Below are positions 9,163 to 16,877 of a stretch of 64,000 nucleotides of DNA, piece after piece; within the stretch, counting starts at the first letter, position 1, and each line of letters starts with the position of its first letter. The notes under the pieces were generated by a model. That model made no database searches. It worked only from the letters and a program-made list of their open reading frames with translations, and had not been told where the DNA came from. The stretch is taken from NCBI GenBank assembly GCA_039818345.1, contig JBCBUC010000013.1, forward strand, positions 21,114 to 85,113, read 5' to 3'. The translations under genes were made by a program, and so were the position numbers. The stretch is from Parvularcula sp039818345 (GTDB taxonomy: Bacteria > Pseudomonadota > Alphaproteobacteria > Caulobacterales > Parvularculaceae).

Positions 9163-9668
9163 TTTCCACCCCCTTGCGGTTCCAACGCCGTCACCTTGGC
9201 GCTCATTTCGGCCAATCCCTCTTCGTCAGCCAGGTCTTCGGTTAAGGCATGCACCAGCATACTGTCCTCGCGCACATCGACTGTCACGGTGCCAGGTGTC
9301 AGCGTAATCGAATTACCAAAAATCGTTCGAGTGAGATCGCTTGGTTGATCGGCAGGTACACGGATGAGTTTTGGGGATAACTTAATTTCCCGGCGCAGCA
9401 CCTCGCGTGCGACCTGCACATTGGCTTTGCCAATCTCAAGGAGAAGCCAGGCTGTGTAGGTGAGAATGCGCGGAAAAATACTCGATGGCACGCCCTCACT
9501 GTCGACGATCTCGGCCTTATCGGCGAACCACACCGCGACCGCGACGCTGAACGCACCAAAACCGATCAAGGTCGCGCTGTCCCAATAGCCAGAGAGCAAC
9601 AGCCACAGAATCGAAAGCGCCAATGCCAGACCGAAGCGGCGCCCTGAAATCGACCACAAGCTTCGCAT
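9159..9668 (-). CDS. mrpE: Mrp/Mnh antiporter subunit MrpE
   Basis: A 169-residue subunit with N-terminal helices and a soluble C-terminal domain, the first gene of the antiporter operon. The MnhE landmarks are SITLTPGTVTVDV, the following residues LVHALTEDL, and the LLLEIGKANVQVAREVL segment. The ATG at 9668 is preferred because it is preceded by GAAGGCGG at a suitable distance and gives the usual family length; a GTG at 9713 would add 15 residues of no homology. The operon promoter probably lies in the roughly 190 bases between this start and the divergent lipoprotein gene. Confidence 0.92.
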   Translation of the reverse strand: MRSLWSISGRRFGLALALSILWLLLSGYWDSATLIGFGAFSVAVAVWFADKAEIVDSEGVPSSIFPRILTYTAWLLLEIGKANVQVAREVLRREIKLSPKLIRVPADQPSDLTRTIFGNSITLTPGTVTVDVREDSMLVHALTEDLADEEGLAEMSAKVTALEPQGGGK

Positions 9669-9855
9669 CACACCGCCTTCGGACAAAACTTTTGGCGACA
9701 CGCAAGAGTGCACCGCCCACCACCATCAGAAAAAAGGCAGAAGATGCCGCCACGTCAACCATTGATGGCTGTTAAGCGCCAAAAGGGTGACACAGATCTG
9801 TCCTAGCGTCGCAACGCGCCAGTGATTACGTTGTGATGAGACAAGGAGATTCCCC

Positions 9856-10140
9856 ATGCGCCTCGCCCTTTTAACGACCGCGTGTCTCCTTGCGTCCTGC
9901 GTTGGGTTGGATCCTGAAGTTGTCGATGGGCCCTATTACACCCAAGGGTTTACTGATGGGTGCCGAACGGCCGAGGCCCGTCAAACGAGCTTCGACACAA
10001 GCTTTTTCAGGGATAGCTATCTTTTCAAGACAGAAGAAAGCTACGCCGCCGGTTGGCGCTCTGGTTTTGGGGAATGCACACCGCAAGGCCTCGCGCCCCT
10101 TGAGACCTCGAACGAAGGGCTCCTGTCGGAGCCCTTCTGA
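9856..10140 (+). CDS. Small lipoprotein with paired G-x-x-x-G-C-like motifs, unknown function
   Basis: A 94-residue protein with a lipoprotein signal peptide: a short hydrophobic stretch ending LLASC, with Cys-15 as the lipidated residue. The mature part has two similar units, YTQGFTDGC and YAAGWRSGFGEC, each an aromatic residue followed by a glycine-spaced segment ending in Cys, which could form a disulfide. ACAAGGAG is well placed before the ATG. The gene is transcribed away from the Mrp operon and convergently with gcvPB. Function unknown. Confidence 0.8.
   Translation: MRLALLTTACLLASCVGLDPEVVDGPYYTQGFTDGCRTAEARQTSFDTSFFRDSYLFKTEESYAAGWRSGFGECTPQGLAPLETSNEGLLSEPF
10114..10137. terminator. 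Perfect 10-bp hairpin at a convergent gene end
   Basis: GAAGGGCTCC and GGAGCCCTTC are separated by a TGTC tetraloop. The hairpin lies inside the last codons of the lipoprotein gene, ends just before its TGA, and is ten bases from the stop of the convergent gcvPB. There is no long U-tract on either strand, so it is not a classical intrinsic terminator, but it is a strong candidate for a shared 3' end or RNA stabiliser. Confidence 0.5.
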
Positions 10141-10146
10141 CGCAGG

Positions 10147-11661
10147 CTATTCTGCTGCCATCGCTTCTGGGCTTGGCGGAGACCAACGGAGTTTAGGTTG
10201 ACGCGCAGCTCTTGTCTCGTCGAGCCGTTGGCGCGGGGCAAACCTCGGCGCATTTTCAAACCGGTCTTTTTCCCCCGCCTTCGCAGCCCGCGCGAGCGCA
10301 AGCAGCGAATCGCAAAATTCATCGAGTGCGGCCTTCGGTTCACACTCGGTCGGTTCAATCAGCATTGCTCCTGAGACGACCAAGGGGAAATACATCGTCA
10401 TCGGATGAAACCCTTCATCGATCATGGCTTTGGCAAAATCGATCGTCCCCACACCGCTATCTTTGAGGAACGCATCGGAGAACAGCGCTTCATGCATGCA
10501 GGTGCCTGGATAGCCTTGCGTCATCTCTTCGGCGAGGCGCACACGGACGTAGTTAGCGTTGAGGACGGCGTCTTCACCCACTTGGCGAAGACCATCCGCG
10601 CCGTGGCTCAGCATGTAACTCAATGCCCGGACAAACATGCCCATCTGACCATGGAACGCGGTCAAACGGCCAAACGCTTGGGCAAAGTCGCCATCGGCTG
10701 TTTCATGAACAGTGTACCCCTCCGGTCCCACCACCACAGCGGGTAGCGGGGCGAAGGGTTTCAGGGCTTCAGAGAGAACCGTTGGGCCTGAACCTGGTCC
10801 ACCGCCGCCATGAGGTGTGGAAAACGTCTTGTGCAGATTGATATGCATCGCATCGATGCCGAGATCACCCGGCCGAGCCTTGCCCACAATCGCGTTGAAA
10901 TTCGCGCCATCACAATAAAAATAGCCGCCCGCCTCATGCACCGCGTCGGCCATCGCGCGGATATCGCGTTCAAAAAGACCGCATGTGTTGGGGTTGGTGA
11001 CCATGATGGCGGCCACGTCAGCGCCCATTTTTGCCTTCATCGCAGCCAAATCGACGCGGCCGTCCTCGGTTGCGGGCAGTTTATCGACCGAAAAGCCGCA
11101 TTGAGCCGCTGTGGCAGGATTCGTTCCGTGGGCTGATTCAGGAACCAACACCCTTGTGCGGGTGGTCTCTTCGCCCCTGGCCACGATCGCGGCACGCACC
11201 GCCATCATACCGCAAAGCTCGCCATGGGCCCCTGCTTTGGGGCTCATGGCCACCGCTGGCATGCCCGTCATCTCGCAGAGCCATGTTTGCAGTTCCGCAA
11301 TCAGCTCAAGCGCCCCTTGCGTTGTGCCATCAGGTTGAAGCGGATGAAGATCGGCAAAGCCTGGCACGCGCGCCATCCGCTCGTTCAGTCGCGGGTTATG
11401 TTTCATCGTGCACGAACCGAGCGGGAATATACCCATATCGATGGCATAATTCTTTTGGCTCAAACGCACAAAGTGGCGCATCGCTCCGGGCTCAGAGAAT
11501 GCAGGAAGATGGGGCGCTTCCTTCGAGGCGTGGTCGCCAAGGCGCGTGGCCCGTCCCTCAAGCGTCGGCATATCGACACCAGAGGTTTCGTAACTGCCCT
11601 CTTCAAACAGAAGCGGAACTTCGAGCTGAAGGGCTTTATGGCCTGTGAATGTCTCAGTCAT
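10147..11661 (-). CDS. gcvPB: Glycine dehydrogenase (decarboxylating) subunit 2
   Basis: The C-terminal half of the split P-protein, which with GcvPA forms the PLP enzyme that decarboxylates glycine and passes the aminomethyl group to lipoyl-GcvH. The PLP lysine is in INLHKTFSTPHGGGGPGSG, typical for the family. The start at 11661 (MTETFTGHKALQLEVPLLFE) is preferred over an upstream one because it matches the family N-terminus and overlaps the cupin stop by eight bases. The product is 504 residues. It is the last gene of the gcv operon. Confidence 0.96.
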   Translation of the reverse strand: MTETFTGHKALQLEVPLLFEEGSYETSGVDMPTLEGRATRLGDHASKEAPHLPAFSEPGAMRHFVRLSQKNYAIDMGIFPLGSCTMKHNPRLNERMARVPGFADLHPLQPDGTTQGALELIAELQTWLCEMTGMPAVAMSPKAGAHGELCGMMAVRAAIVARGEETTRTRVLVPESAHGTNPATAAQCGFSVDKLPATEDGRVDLAAMKAKMGADVAAIMVTNPNTCGLFERDIRAMADAVHEAGGYFYCDGANFNAIVGKARPGDLGIDAMHINLHKTFSTPHGGGGPGSGPTVLSEALKPFAPLPAVVVGPEGYTVHETADGDFAQAFGRLTAFHGQMGMFVRALSYMLSHGADGLRQVGEDAVLNANYVRVRLAEEMTQGYPGTCMHEALFSDAFLKDSGVGTIDFAKAMIDEGFHPMTMYFPLVVSGAMLIEPTECEPKAALDEFCDSLLALARAAKAGEKDRFENAPRFAPRQRLDETRAARQPKLRWSPPSPEAMAAE

Positions 11662-12187
11662 GGTCCGTCCGTCTTGGGTTGGTGTTGTGATAGCTATCGG
11701 GTTCATCGATGGTGCCCGGAGTGGTCGTCATATCGATCGGCTCACCAGAACGGGTCTCGAACATATGCTCGCTTTTCCGGACAAAGCGCATATCGATGCC
11801 CCGGTAGTAGGCGATTTCGCCCTCAAGGCGTGTACCGATTTCTAAGAACCGAACAGGCGCATCGCTGCGGTTCTCCGCTGTGTGGCCAACCTTGACACCA
11901 GCCTTGAACGCAGCCGATTCGCCTGGGCCCAACGTATAGGTCTGACCGCCCTCGATAATCGTCAGCTCACCCTCGAGCACATAAAGGAATTCATCCTCCA
12001 ACTGATGCCAGTGGTAAAGCCCGCTGGCACCGCCAGGCTGAAGCGTCACCTCACCAGCGCCAAATTGAGCGAGCCCGCCTGCATCAGACAGTTGAAGCTT
12101 ACTGTACCCTGCCGTGCGCTGCTGCAGCCGTCCGGGATAGACGGCACGTGCGTAGGGCTCGATGGCATCACGATCGATCTTCGGCAT
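11654..12187 (-). CDS. Cupin-domain protein inside the gcv operon
   Basis: A 177-residue protein with a single cupin_2 barrel. The metal-site pattern is visible: His and His in LYHWHQLEDEF with the nearby Glu, and a later His in KVGHTAENRSDAP. The second half, after IGTRLEGE, is a hydrophilic tail with IDMRFVRK. The substrate is unknown. It sits between gcvPA and gcvPB, five bases after the former and overlapping the latter by eight, so it is firmly part of the operon. A role linked to glycine or one-carbon metabolism is possible but is inference from position. Confidence 0.85.
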   Translation of the reverse strand: MPKIDRDAIEPYARAVYPGRLQQRTAGYSKLQLSDAGGLAQFGAGEVTLQPGGASGLYHWHQLEDEFLYVLEGELTIIEGGQTYTLGPGESAAFKAGVKVGHTAENRSDAPVRFLEIGTRLEGEIAYYRGIDMRFVRKSEHMFETRSGEPIDMTTTPGTIDEPDSYHNTNPRRTDHD

Positions 12188-12192
12188 GGGCG

Positions 12193-13530
12193 TTAGAGTT
12201 CCCTTTTGAGGGCATCGCTAAGGGCTGCGATATCCTCATTCGTGGTCAACTCGGTGGCCGCAATGATCAGGAGGTTGTCGTGCTCTTTGCTGCCGGGCCA
12301 AAGGCGTGCACCCGGCACGCCAGCGATGATACCTTGAGAGGCAAGTGCATCCACCACGTCACTTGCGTTCTGCGGTAGGCGGACAGTAAACTCGTTGTAG
12401 AAATGCTCATTGAGAAGCTCGACACCATCGATCGCCTCGAGCGCTTCAGCCGTTTTCACCGCGTTCTCGTGGCTCAACGCCGCCACGTTACGCAGCCCTT
12501 TTCCTCCGAGGAGGGACATATGGACTGTAAAGGCCAAAGCGCAGAGACCTGAGTTGGTGCAGATATTCGATGTCGCCTTATCGCGGCGAATATGCTGTTC
12601 GCGGGTCGACAGTGTGAGGACAAAACCTCGTTTTCCCTCTGCGTCGACGGTTTCTCCGCACAAACGCCCGGGCATATGGCGAACGTGCTTTTGTCTGACG
12701 GCGAAAAGACCAAGATAGGGCCCACCAAAATTAAGCGCATTGCCGATGGCCTGTCCCTCTGCGACGACGATGTCCGCCCCTTGGCTGCCCGGCGATTGAA
12801 GAAGGCCAAAGGACGTCGCCTCCGTCACCACGGCGACAAGGAGCGCGCCATGGGCATGGGCCTTGGCGGCAAGCCCCTCAAGATCACGCAGAAACCCAAA
12901 GACATCGGGGCTCTGAACAATCACGCATGATGTCTCGTCGTCAATCAGTTCAGCGACCGCTTGCGCACCGGGAGTGGCTGATGCCTGGATCACGGTATCG
13001 CCAATCAGTTCTTCATTCGTCCTCACAACATCAGCATAGTGAGGATGAAGACCACCGGCCATCACCACTTTTTTGCGCTTCGTGATCCGGCGTGCCATCA
13101 GGGCAGCTTCCGCGGCGGCGGTCGAGCCGTCATACATCGACGCGTTAGCGACCTCCATGCCCGTCAACGCAGCGACTTGGGTCTGAAACTCAAAAAGGTA
13201 CTGCAGCGTACCTTGTGCGATCTCTGGCTGATAAGGGGTGTACGCCGTGAGAAACTCAGATCTCTGAATAATATGATCGACCGTTGCCGGGACGTGGTGG
13301 CGATACGCGCCTGCGCCAGCAAAAAAGGGGCCGTCCCCCGCCGCATGGTTCTTTTTGGCAAGCGCCAAGAGATGCCGCTCAACCTCGAACTCACCCTTAT
13401 GATTGGGGAGGTTCAACGAGGGATTGAGCGCATCGACGGGCACATCAGCGAACAACTCGTCGATATGAGAGACGCCAACAGTGTTGAGCATTTGCGCTCG
13501 ATCAGTATCAGTAAGCGGAAGATAACGCAT
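12193..13530 (-). CDS. gcvPA: Glycine dehydrogenase (decarboxylating) subunit 1
   Basis: The N-terminal half of the split glycine decarboxylase. The family N-terminus MRYLPLTDTDRAQML and the segments FAGAGAYRHHVPATVDHI and NASMYDGSTAAAEA are characteristic. The ATG at 13530 follows AAAGGGTC at a good distance; a further 15 residues upstream have no family match. The product is 445 residues, the usual length. The split arrangement is normal for some alphaproteobacterial lineages and for Firmicutes. Confidence 0.96.
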   Translation of the reverse strand: MRYLPLTDTDRAQMLNTVGVSHIDELFADVPVDALNPSLNLPNHKGEFEVERHLLALAKKNHAAGDGPFFAGAGAYRHHVPATVDHIIQRSEFLTAYTPYQPEIAQGTLQYLFEFQTQVAALTGMEVANASMYDGSTAAAEAALMARRITKRKKVVMAGGLHPHYADVVRTNEELIGDTVIQASATPGAQAVAELIDDETSCVIVQSPDVFGFLRDLEGLAAKAHAHGALLVAVVTEATSFGLLQSPGSQGADIVVAEGQAIGNALNFGGPYLGLFAVRQKHVRHMPGRLCGETVDAEGKRGFVLTLSTREQHIRRDKATSNICTNSGLCALAFTVHMSLLGGKGLRNVAALSHENAVKTAEALEAIDGVELLNEHFYNEFTVRLPQNASDVVDALASQGIIAGVPGARLWPGSKEHDNLLIIAATELTTNEDIAALSDALKREL

Positions 13531-13552
13531 GTGATTTGACCCTTTGAGAATT

Positions 13553-13693
13553 CTAGGATCGGCCTCGGCCGACAATGATCAACAGAACAGCGATGGCCAC
13601 CCCAACACCAATTCCAACACCCCAGTCACCGGTCGCGACGCCGACGCCTGCGGCAATTGCAATGCCGACAGCAAATGCAGCGCCCCTACCCAT
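13553..13693 (-). CDS. Small Gly/Ala/Val-rich membrane peptide between gcvH and gcvPA
   Basis: A 46-codon frame starting ATG at 13693 and ending TAG at 13553. The start overlaps the gcvH stop as ATGGGTAG (eight bases), the same type of junction used elsewhere in this operon, and it ends 22 bases before gcvPA. The peptide begins MGRGAAFAVGIAIAAG, has two hydrophobic stretches of about 15 residues rich in Gly, Ala, Val and Ile, separated by TGDWG, and ends VGRGRS. It looks like a tiny inner-membrane peptide with a basic tail. No homologue is recognised. The tight coupling supports translation, but no domain confirms it. Confidence 0.6.
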   Translation of the reverse strand: MGRGAAFAVGIAIAAGVGVATGDWGVGIGVGVAIAVLLIIVGRGRS

Positions 13694-14057
13694 TGGCGAT
13701 ATGCTCCTTATACGCAGCCTCATCCATTAAGGCGCCAAGTTCACTCGCATCGGAGAGTTTGAGTTTGACGAACCACCCCTCACCTTCGGGCGCATCATTG
13801 ACGCCTTCCGGTGCATCCACGAGGGCGCTGTTGACCTCGACGATGTCTCCGCCAATGGGTGCGTAGACGTCTGAAGCCGCTTTAACGCTTTCCACGACAG
13901 CCATGTCGTCGCCTTTGGAAAAGCTCTTGCCAATCTCAGGAAGCTCGACGAACACCACATCGCCTAGCTGCTCCGCCGCGTGGGCCGTGATCCCGATGGT
14001 GGCAATATTGTCCTCAACCTTAATCCACTCATGGTCTTCAGTATACTTAACGGTCAT
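13686..14057 (-). CDS. gcvH: Glycine cleavage system H protein
   Basis: A 123-residue lipoyl carrier protein that shuttles the aminomethyl intermediate from the P- to the T-protein. The lipoylation site is Lys-59 in VVESVKAASDVYAP. The YTEDHEWIKV N-terminus and GITAHAAEQLGDVVFVELP core are standard. It overlaps gcvT by four bases upstream and the 46-aa ORF by eight bases downstream. Confidence 0.98.
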   Translation of the reverse strand: MTVKYTEDHEWIKVEDNIATIGITAHAAEQLGDVVFVELPEIGKSFSKGDDMAVVESVKAASDVYAPIGGDIVEVNSALVDAPEGVNDAPEGEGWFVKLKLSDASELGALMDEAAYKEHIANG

Positions 14058-15214
14058 GATGTAGGCCCTCGATAATAACCTGGTTGGATGAACGGTAGAT
14101 CGACCACGCGTGCAGGATGCAACTTGCCGCGAATGTCCAGCATGACTTCCGTTCCTGGCGCAGCATGGGTTCGCGGCACATAGCCCATGGCAATCGGCCC
14201 ACCGACCGAGGGCCCAAAACCGCCAGAGGTCACTTTGCCGATGTCTGCGCCGTTACCCGTCGCGATGGCTGTCCCTTCGCGGGCCGGTGCGCGCCCTTCT
14301 GGTTTAATTCCGACACGGACCATATCAGCGCCGTCGTTGAGTTCTTGTAGAATACGAGCGGCTCCCGCAAACCCTCCTTCGGCTTTGCGGCGCTTTCCGA
14401 TTGCAAAGCTCAAGGCGGCGGTGACCGGGCTGTCGCTCGGTGTCATGTCATGACCATAAAGACAAAGCCCTGCTTCAAGCCTTAAAGAATCGCGGGCACC
14501 CAGCCCAATCGGCGCGACGTCCTGATGCTCGAGCAGAGACCGCGACAATTCATCCGCATGCGCATTGGGTACGGAGATCTCAAAGCCGTCTTCGCCCGTA
14601 TAACCGCACCGCGACAGATAGACTTCGATGCCGTTCAATGTGGTCTCCCGCATCGACATAAACGGCATGGTCGCAGCATCGGGGTCCATCGCCGCAATCA
14701 CAGCGGCGGCCTTTGGCCCCTGGAGCGCGAGGAGGCATCGCTCATGCTCGATCACAAGATCGGCTTCGCTCAACGTCACCAGTTGATCCTGGAGGTAGGC
14801 AAAATCGCGCTCCTTTACCGCGGCGTTGACCACAAGAAACAATTCGCCTTGCTGATCATCAGCCTTCGGTCGCGTGATCATCAGATCATCAAGAATTCCG
14901 CCATCATCCCCGAGCAGCAGCGAATAGCGGATACGTCCCCGGCCGAGAGCCTTGATCTCGCCGGGCACCAATCGCTCAAGGCATGTGGCAAGCGGATCAT
15001 GGGCCTGAGGGCCAGGCCCATGTGGGTTCACAAGCCAAGCCTGCCCCATATGGCTGACATCAAACAGTCCTGCTTTGGCCCGGGTCCAAAGATGCTCGTC
15101 TTTGACACCCATCGGGTACTGAACAGGCATCTCGTAGCCAGCGAAGGGCACAAGTTTGCCCCTCAGCTCTCGGTGCAGGGAATCAAGTGGAAGTTTCTTC
15201 AAATCTTCGGTCAC
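14054..15214 (-). CDS. gcvT: Aminomethyltransferase (glycine cleavage T protein)
   Basis: A 386-residue T-protein that transfers the one-carbon unit to tetrahydrofolate and releases ammonia. Visible family segments are FAGYEMPVQYPMGV, ARAKAGLFDVSHMGQ-like TRAKAGLFDVSHMGQ, CGYTGEDGFEI and GLGARDSLRLEAGLCLYGHD. It starts with GTG at 15214, preceded by AAAGGAG. It is the first gene of the operon, directly behind the tandem glycine riboswitch. Confidence 0.97.
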   Translation of the reverse strand: MTEDLKKLPLDSLHRELRGKLVPFAGYEMPVQYPMGVKDEHLWTRAKAGLFDVSHMGQAWLVNPHGPGPQAHDPLATCLERLVPGEIKALGRGRIRYSLLLGDDGGILDDLMITRPKADDQQGELFLVVNAAVKERDFAYLQDQLVTLSEADLVIEHERCLLALQGPKAAAVIAAMDPDAATMPFMSMRETTLNGIEVYLSRCGYTGEDGFEISVPNAHADELSRSLLEHQDVAPIGLGARDSLRLEAGLCLYGHDMTPSDSPVTAALSFAIGKRRKAEGGFAGAARILQELNDGADMVRVGIKPEGRAPAREGTAIATGNGADIGKVTSGGFGPSVGGPIAMGYVPRTHAAPGTEVMLDIRGKLHPARVVDLPFIQPGYYRGPTS

Positions 15215-15229
15215 GCGGGCTCCTTTGAT

Positions 15230-15246
15230 GAGGGCGTATTGCCCTC
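15230..15246 (-). promoter_or_regulatory. Hairpin just before the gcvT ribosome-binding site
   Basis: GAGGGC and GCCCTC pair around a five-base loop. The hairpin ends a few bases before AAAGGAG of gcvT. Its place between the aptamers and the ribosome-binding site makes it a candidate part of the riboswitch expression platform. No U-tract follows, so control of translation fits better than transcription termination. Confidence 0.45.
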
Positions 15247-15274
15247 GAAGCCCCGGCTGTCCTCGCGCCCAACG

Positions 15275-15450
15275 TCGGACGCGCCTGAGAGATTGGGCGG
15301 GACCGTTGGGTCTCGCTTGCTCCGTCGGCAGGGCATTCCAGCCCTTTTCCAGCCTTTAGGTCCTATCGCGGTCCGGTTGCCTGAGCGTTTCCGGGGTGGT
15401 TGCGCCTTCGGCCCTGCGCATCATCAGCGCAGTGTCTCCCTCGATTGGAC
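15275..15450 (-). promoter_or_regulatory. Tandem glycine riboswitch
   Basis: Two glycine aptamers lie in series in the gcvT leader. The first contains GAGGGAGACAC, then GCCGAAGGCGCAACC and CGCTCAGGCAACCGGACCG. The second contains GCCGACGGAGCAAGC and AATCTCTCAGGCGC. These are the conserved cores of the glycine (gcvT) class. Tandem aptamers commonly switch on the glycine cleavage genes when glycine is abundant. Boundaries are approximate, because the outer P1 stems were judged by eye. Confidence 0.9.
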
Positions 15451-15536
15451 ATGACACGCGGTCACGCGTGGAACCTGCCTTGCACCGCACCATTCGTCAA
15501 CTTGTCATGGGGCGAGGTCATCCTTAAGCCGCTCCC

Positions 15537-16877
15537 ATGCCCTTTAACCAAGAACAAATTCTCGACCGTCTGATCAGCAAAGCCCTGCAATCTGGCGCGG
15601 ATGCAGCTGATGCGCTGGTCTATTCCTCCCTCTCCTCTTCTGTCACGATACGCCTGGGTGAAACCGAAGAGGTCGAACGCTCTGAGAATCAAGATTTAGG
15701 TCTTCGAGTGTTTGTGGGCGATCAGCAAGCCACTGTGTCGTCTACGGATTTTCGTGATGGCACGCTCGATGCCTTGGTCGAGCGGGCCGTGGCAATGGCC
15801 AAAGAAGCCCCCAGCGATCCCTATTGTGGCCTCGCTCCCGCTGATCGCTTGGCCAAGGGACCCTTTCCTGACCTTGAGCTTTCCGACGGTGTGGAGCCGT
15901 CCACGGACGACCTCATCGCCCGGGCGACGGCTTGCGAGGATGCAGCGCGCGCGGTGGACGGGGTCACGAATTCCAGCGGAGCAAGCGCCTCGGTCGGTTA
16001 TGGTGAAAGCGTCTTTGCCACATCGAACGGGTTTTCTGGGCGCAAATCTGGCGGCAGCCATTCCCTCGGCGTCTCGGTCCTTGCTGGCGAAGGCACGGGC
16101 ATGGAGCGCGACTATGATGGGGACGGCGCTGTCTTTTTGACGGATCTGCGCAGCTCAGAAGACATTGGTCGGGTCGCAGGAGAGCGGACGGTTCGGCGGT
16201 TAAACCCGCGAAAAATGGCAAGCACCAAGGCGCCAGTTGTTTTCGAACAGCGCCTCGCCTCGTCGCTTCTCAGCCCGCTGGCTGGCGCCGCCAATGGTGC
16301 TTCAATCGCCCGCGGCACAAGCTTTCTTTTAGAGAAACTCGGTGAGCAGCTCTTTGGTTCGAGCGTTGTGGTCCGCGATGATCCCTTGCGCCCTCGCGGG
16401 TTCGGATCGAAGCCTTTCGATGGCGAAGGCGTGGCCTGCGCGGCGTTCGATTTGATCGCAGACGGTGTCCTGACCCAATGGTTTCTCAATACCGCCCAAG
16501 CCAAACAGCTTGGCCTTGAGGCCAACGGTCGAGCCAAACGCGGAACCGGAGGGTCGCCAAGCTCTGGTCCTTCCAACCTCGACCTGTTGCCAGGCGCGAG
16601 GTCGCCGGACGAGCTCATCACGGCTGCCGGTCAGGGGCTGCTTGTCACCGATATGTTCGGACCACAGATTAATGGTAACACCGGTGACTTCTCCGTCGGC
16701 TGCGCCGGGTTTGCGATTGAAAAGGGTGAAGTCGCCTACCCCGTGTCGGAAATCACTATCGCGGGCAATTTGCTCGATATGTGGAAAAACCTTGAAGTGG
16801 GGAACGATCTTAAGCGTCGCGGATCTATCAATGCACCGACCTTACTGATCGAAGAGATGACCATTGCCGGCGATTGA
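15537..16877 (+). CDS. pmbA: TldD/PmbA family protein (PmbA/TldE)
   Basis: A 446-residue protein of the TldD/PmbA metalloprotease pair, which matures small peptides such as microcins and supports CcdA degradation in enterobacteria. The N-terminus (QEQILDRLISKALQSGADAA), the ADGVLTQWFL-like segment near the middle and the C-terminal VSEITIAGNLLDMWKNL are typical of PmbA/TldE, the partner without the HExxxH zinc motif. No tldD is in the window. It is divergent from the gcv operon and overlaps the next gene by 14 bases. Confidence 0.92.
   Translation: MPFNQEQILDRLISKALQSGADAADALVYSSLSSSVTIRLGETEEVERSENQDLGLRVFVGDQQATVSSTDFRDGTLDALVERAVAMAKEAPSDPYCGLAPADRLAKGPFPDLELSDGVEPSTDDLIARATACEDAARAVDGVTNSSGASASVGYGESVFATSNGFSGRKSGGSHSLGVSVLAGEGTGMERDYDGDGAVFLTDLRSSEDIGRVAGERTVRRLNPRKMASTKAPVVFEQRLASSLLSPLAGAANGASIARGTSFLLEKLGEQLFGSSVVVRDDPLRPRGFGSKPFDGEGVACAAFDLIADGVLTQWFLNTAQAKQLGLEANGRAKRGTGGSPSSGPSNLDLLPGARSPDELITAAGQGLLVTDMFGPQINGNTGDFSVGCAGFAIEKGEVAYPVSEITIAGNLLDMWKNLEVGNDLKRRGSINAPTLLIEEMTIAGD

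Noticed and set aside
9517..9762. Hydrophobic ORF overlapping mrpE in another frame, starting like an MrpF N-terminus
   Set aside because: Only the first 25 or so residues look membrane-like; the remainder is the shadow of mrpE. It might be a leader peptide, but nothing else supports it.
14525..15454. 309-codon plus-strand ORF antisense to gcvT and the glycine riboswitch
   Set aside because: It covers a clear gcvT and riboswitch on the other strand, and its translation has no domain-like pattern.
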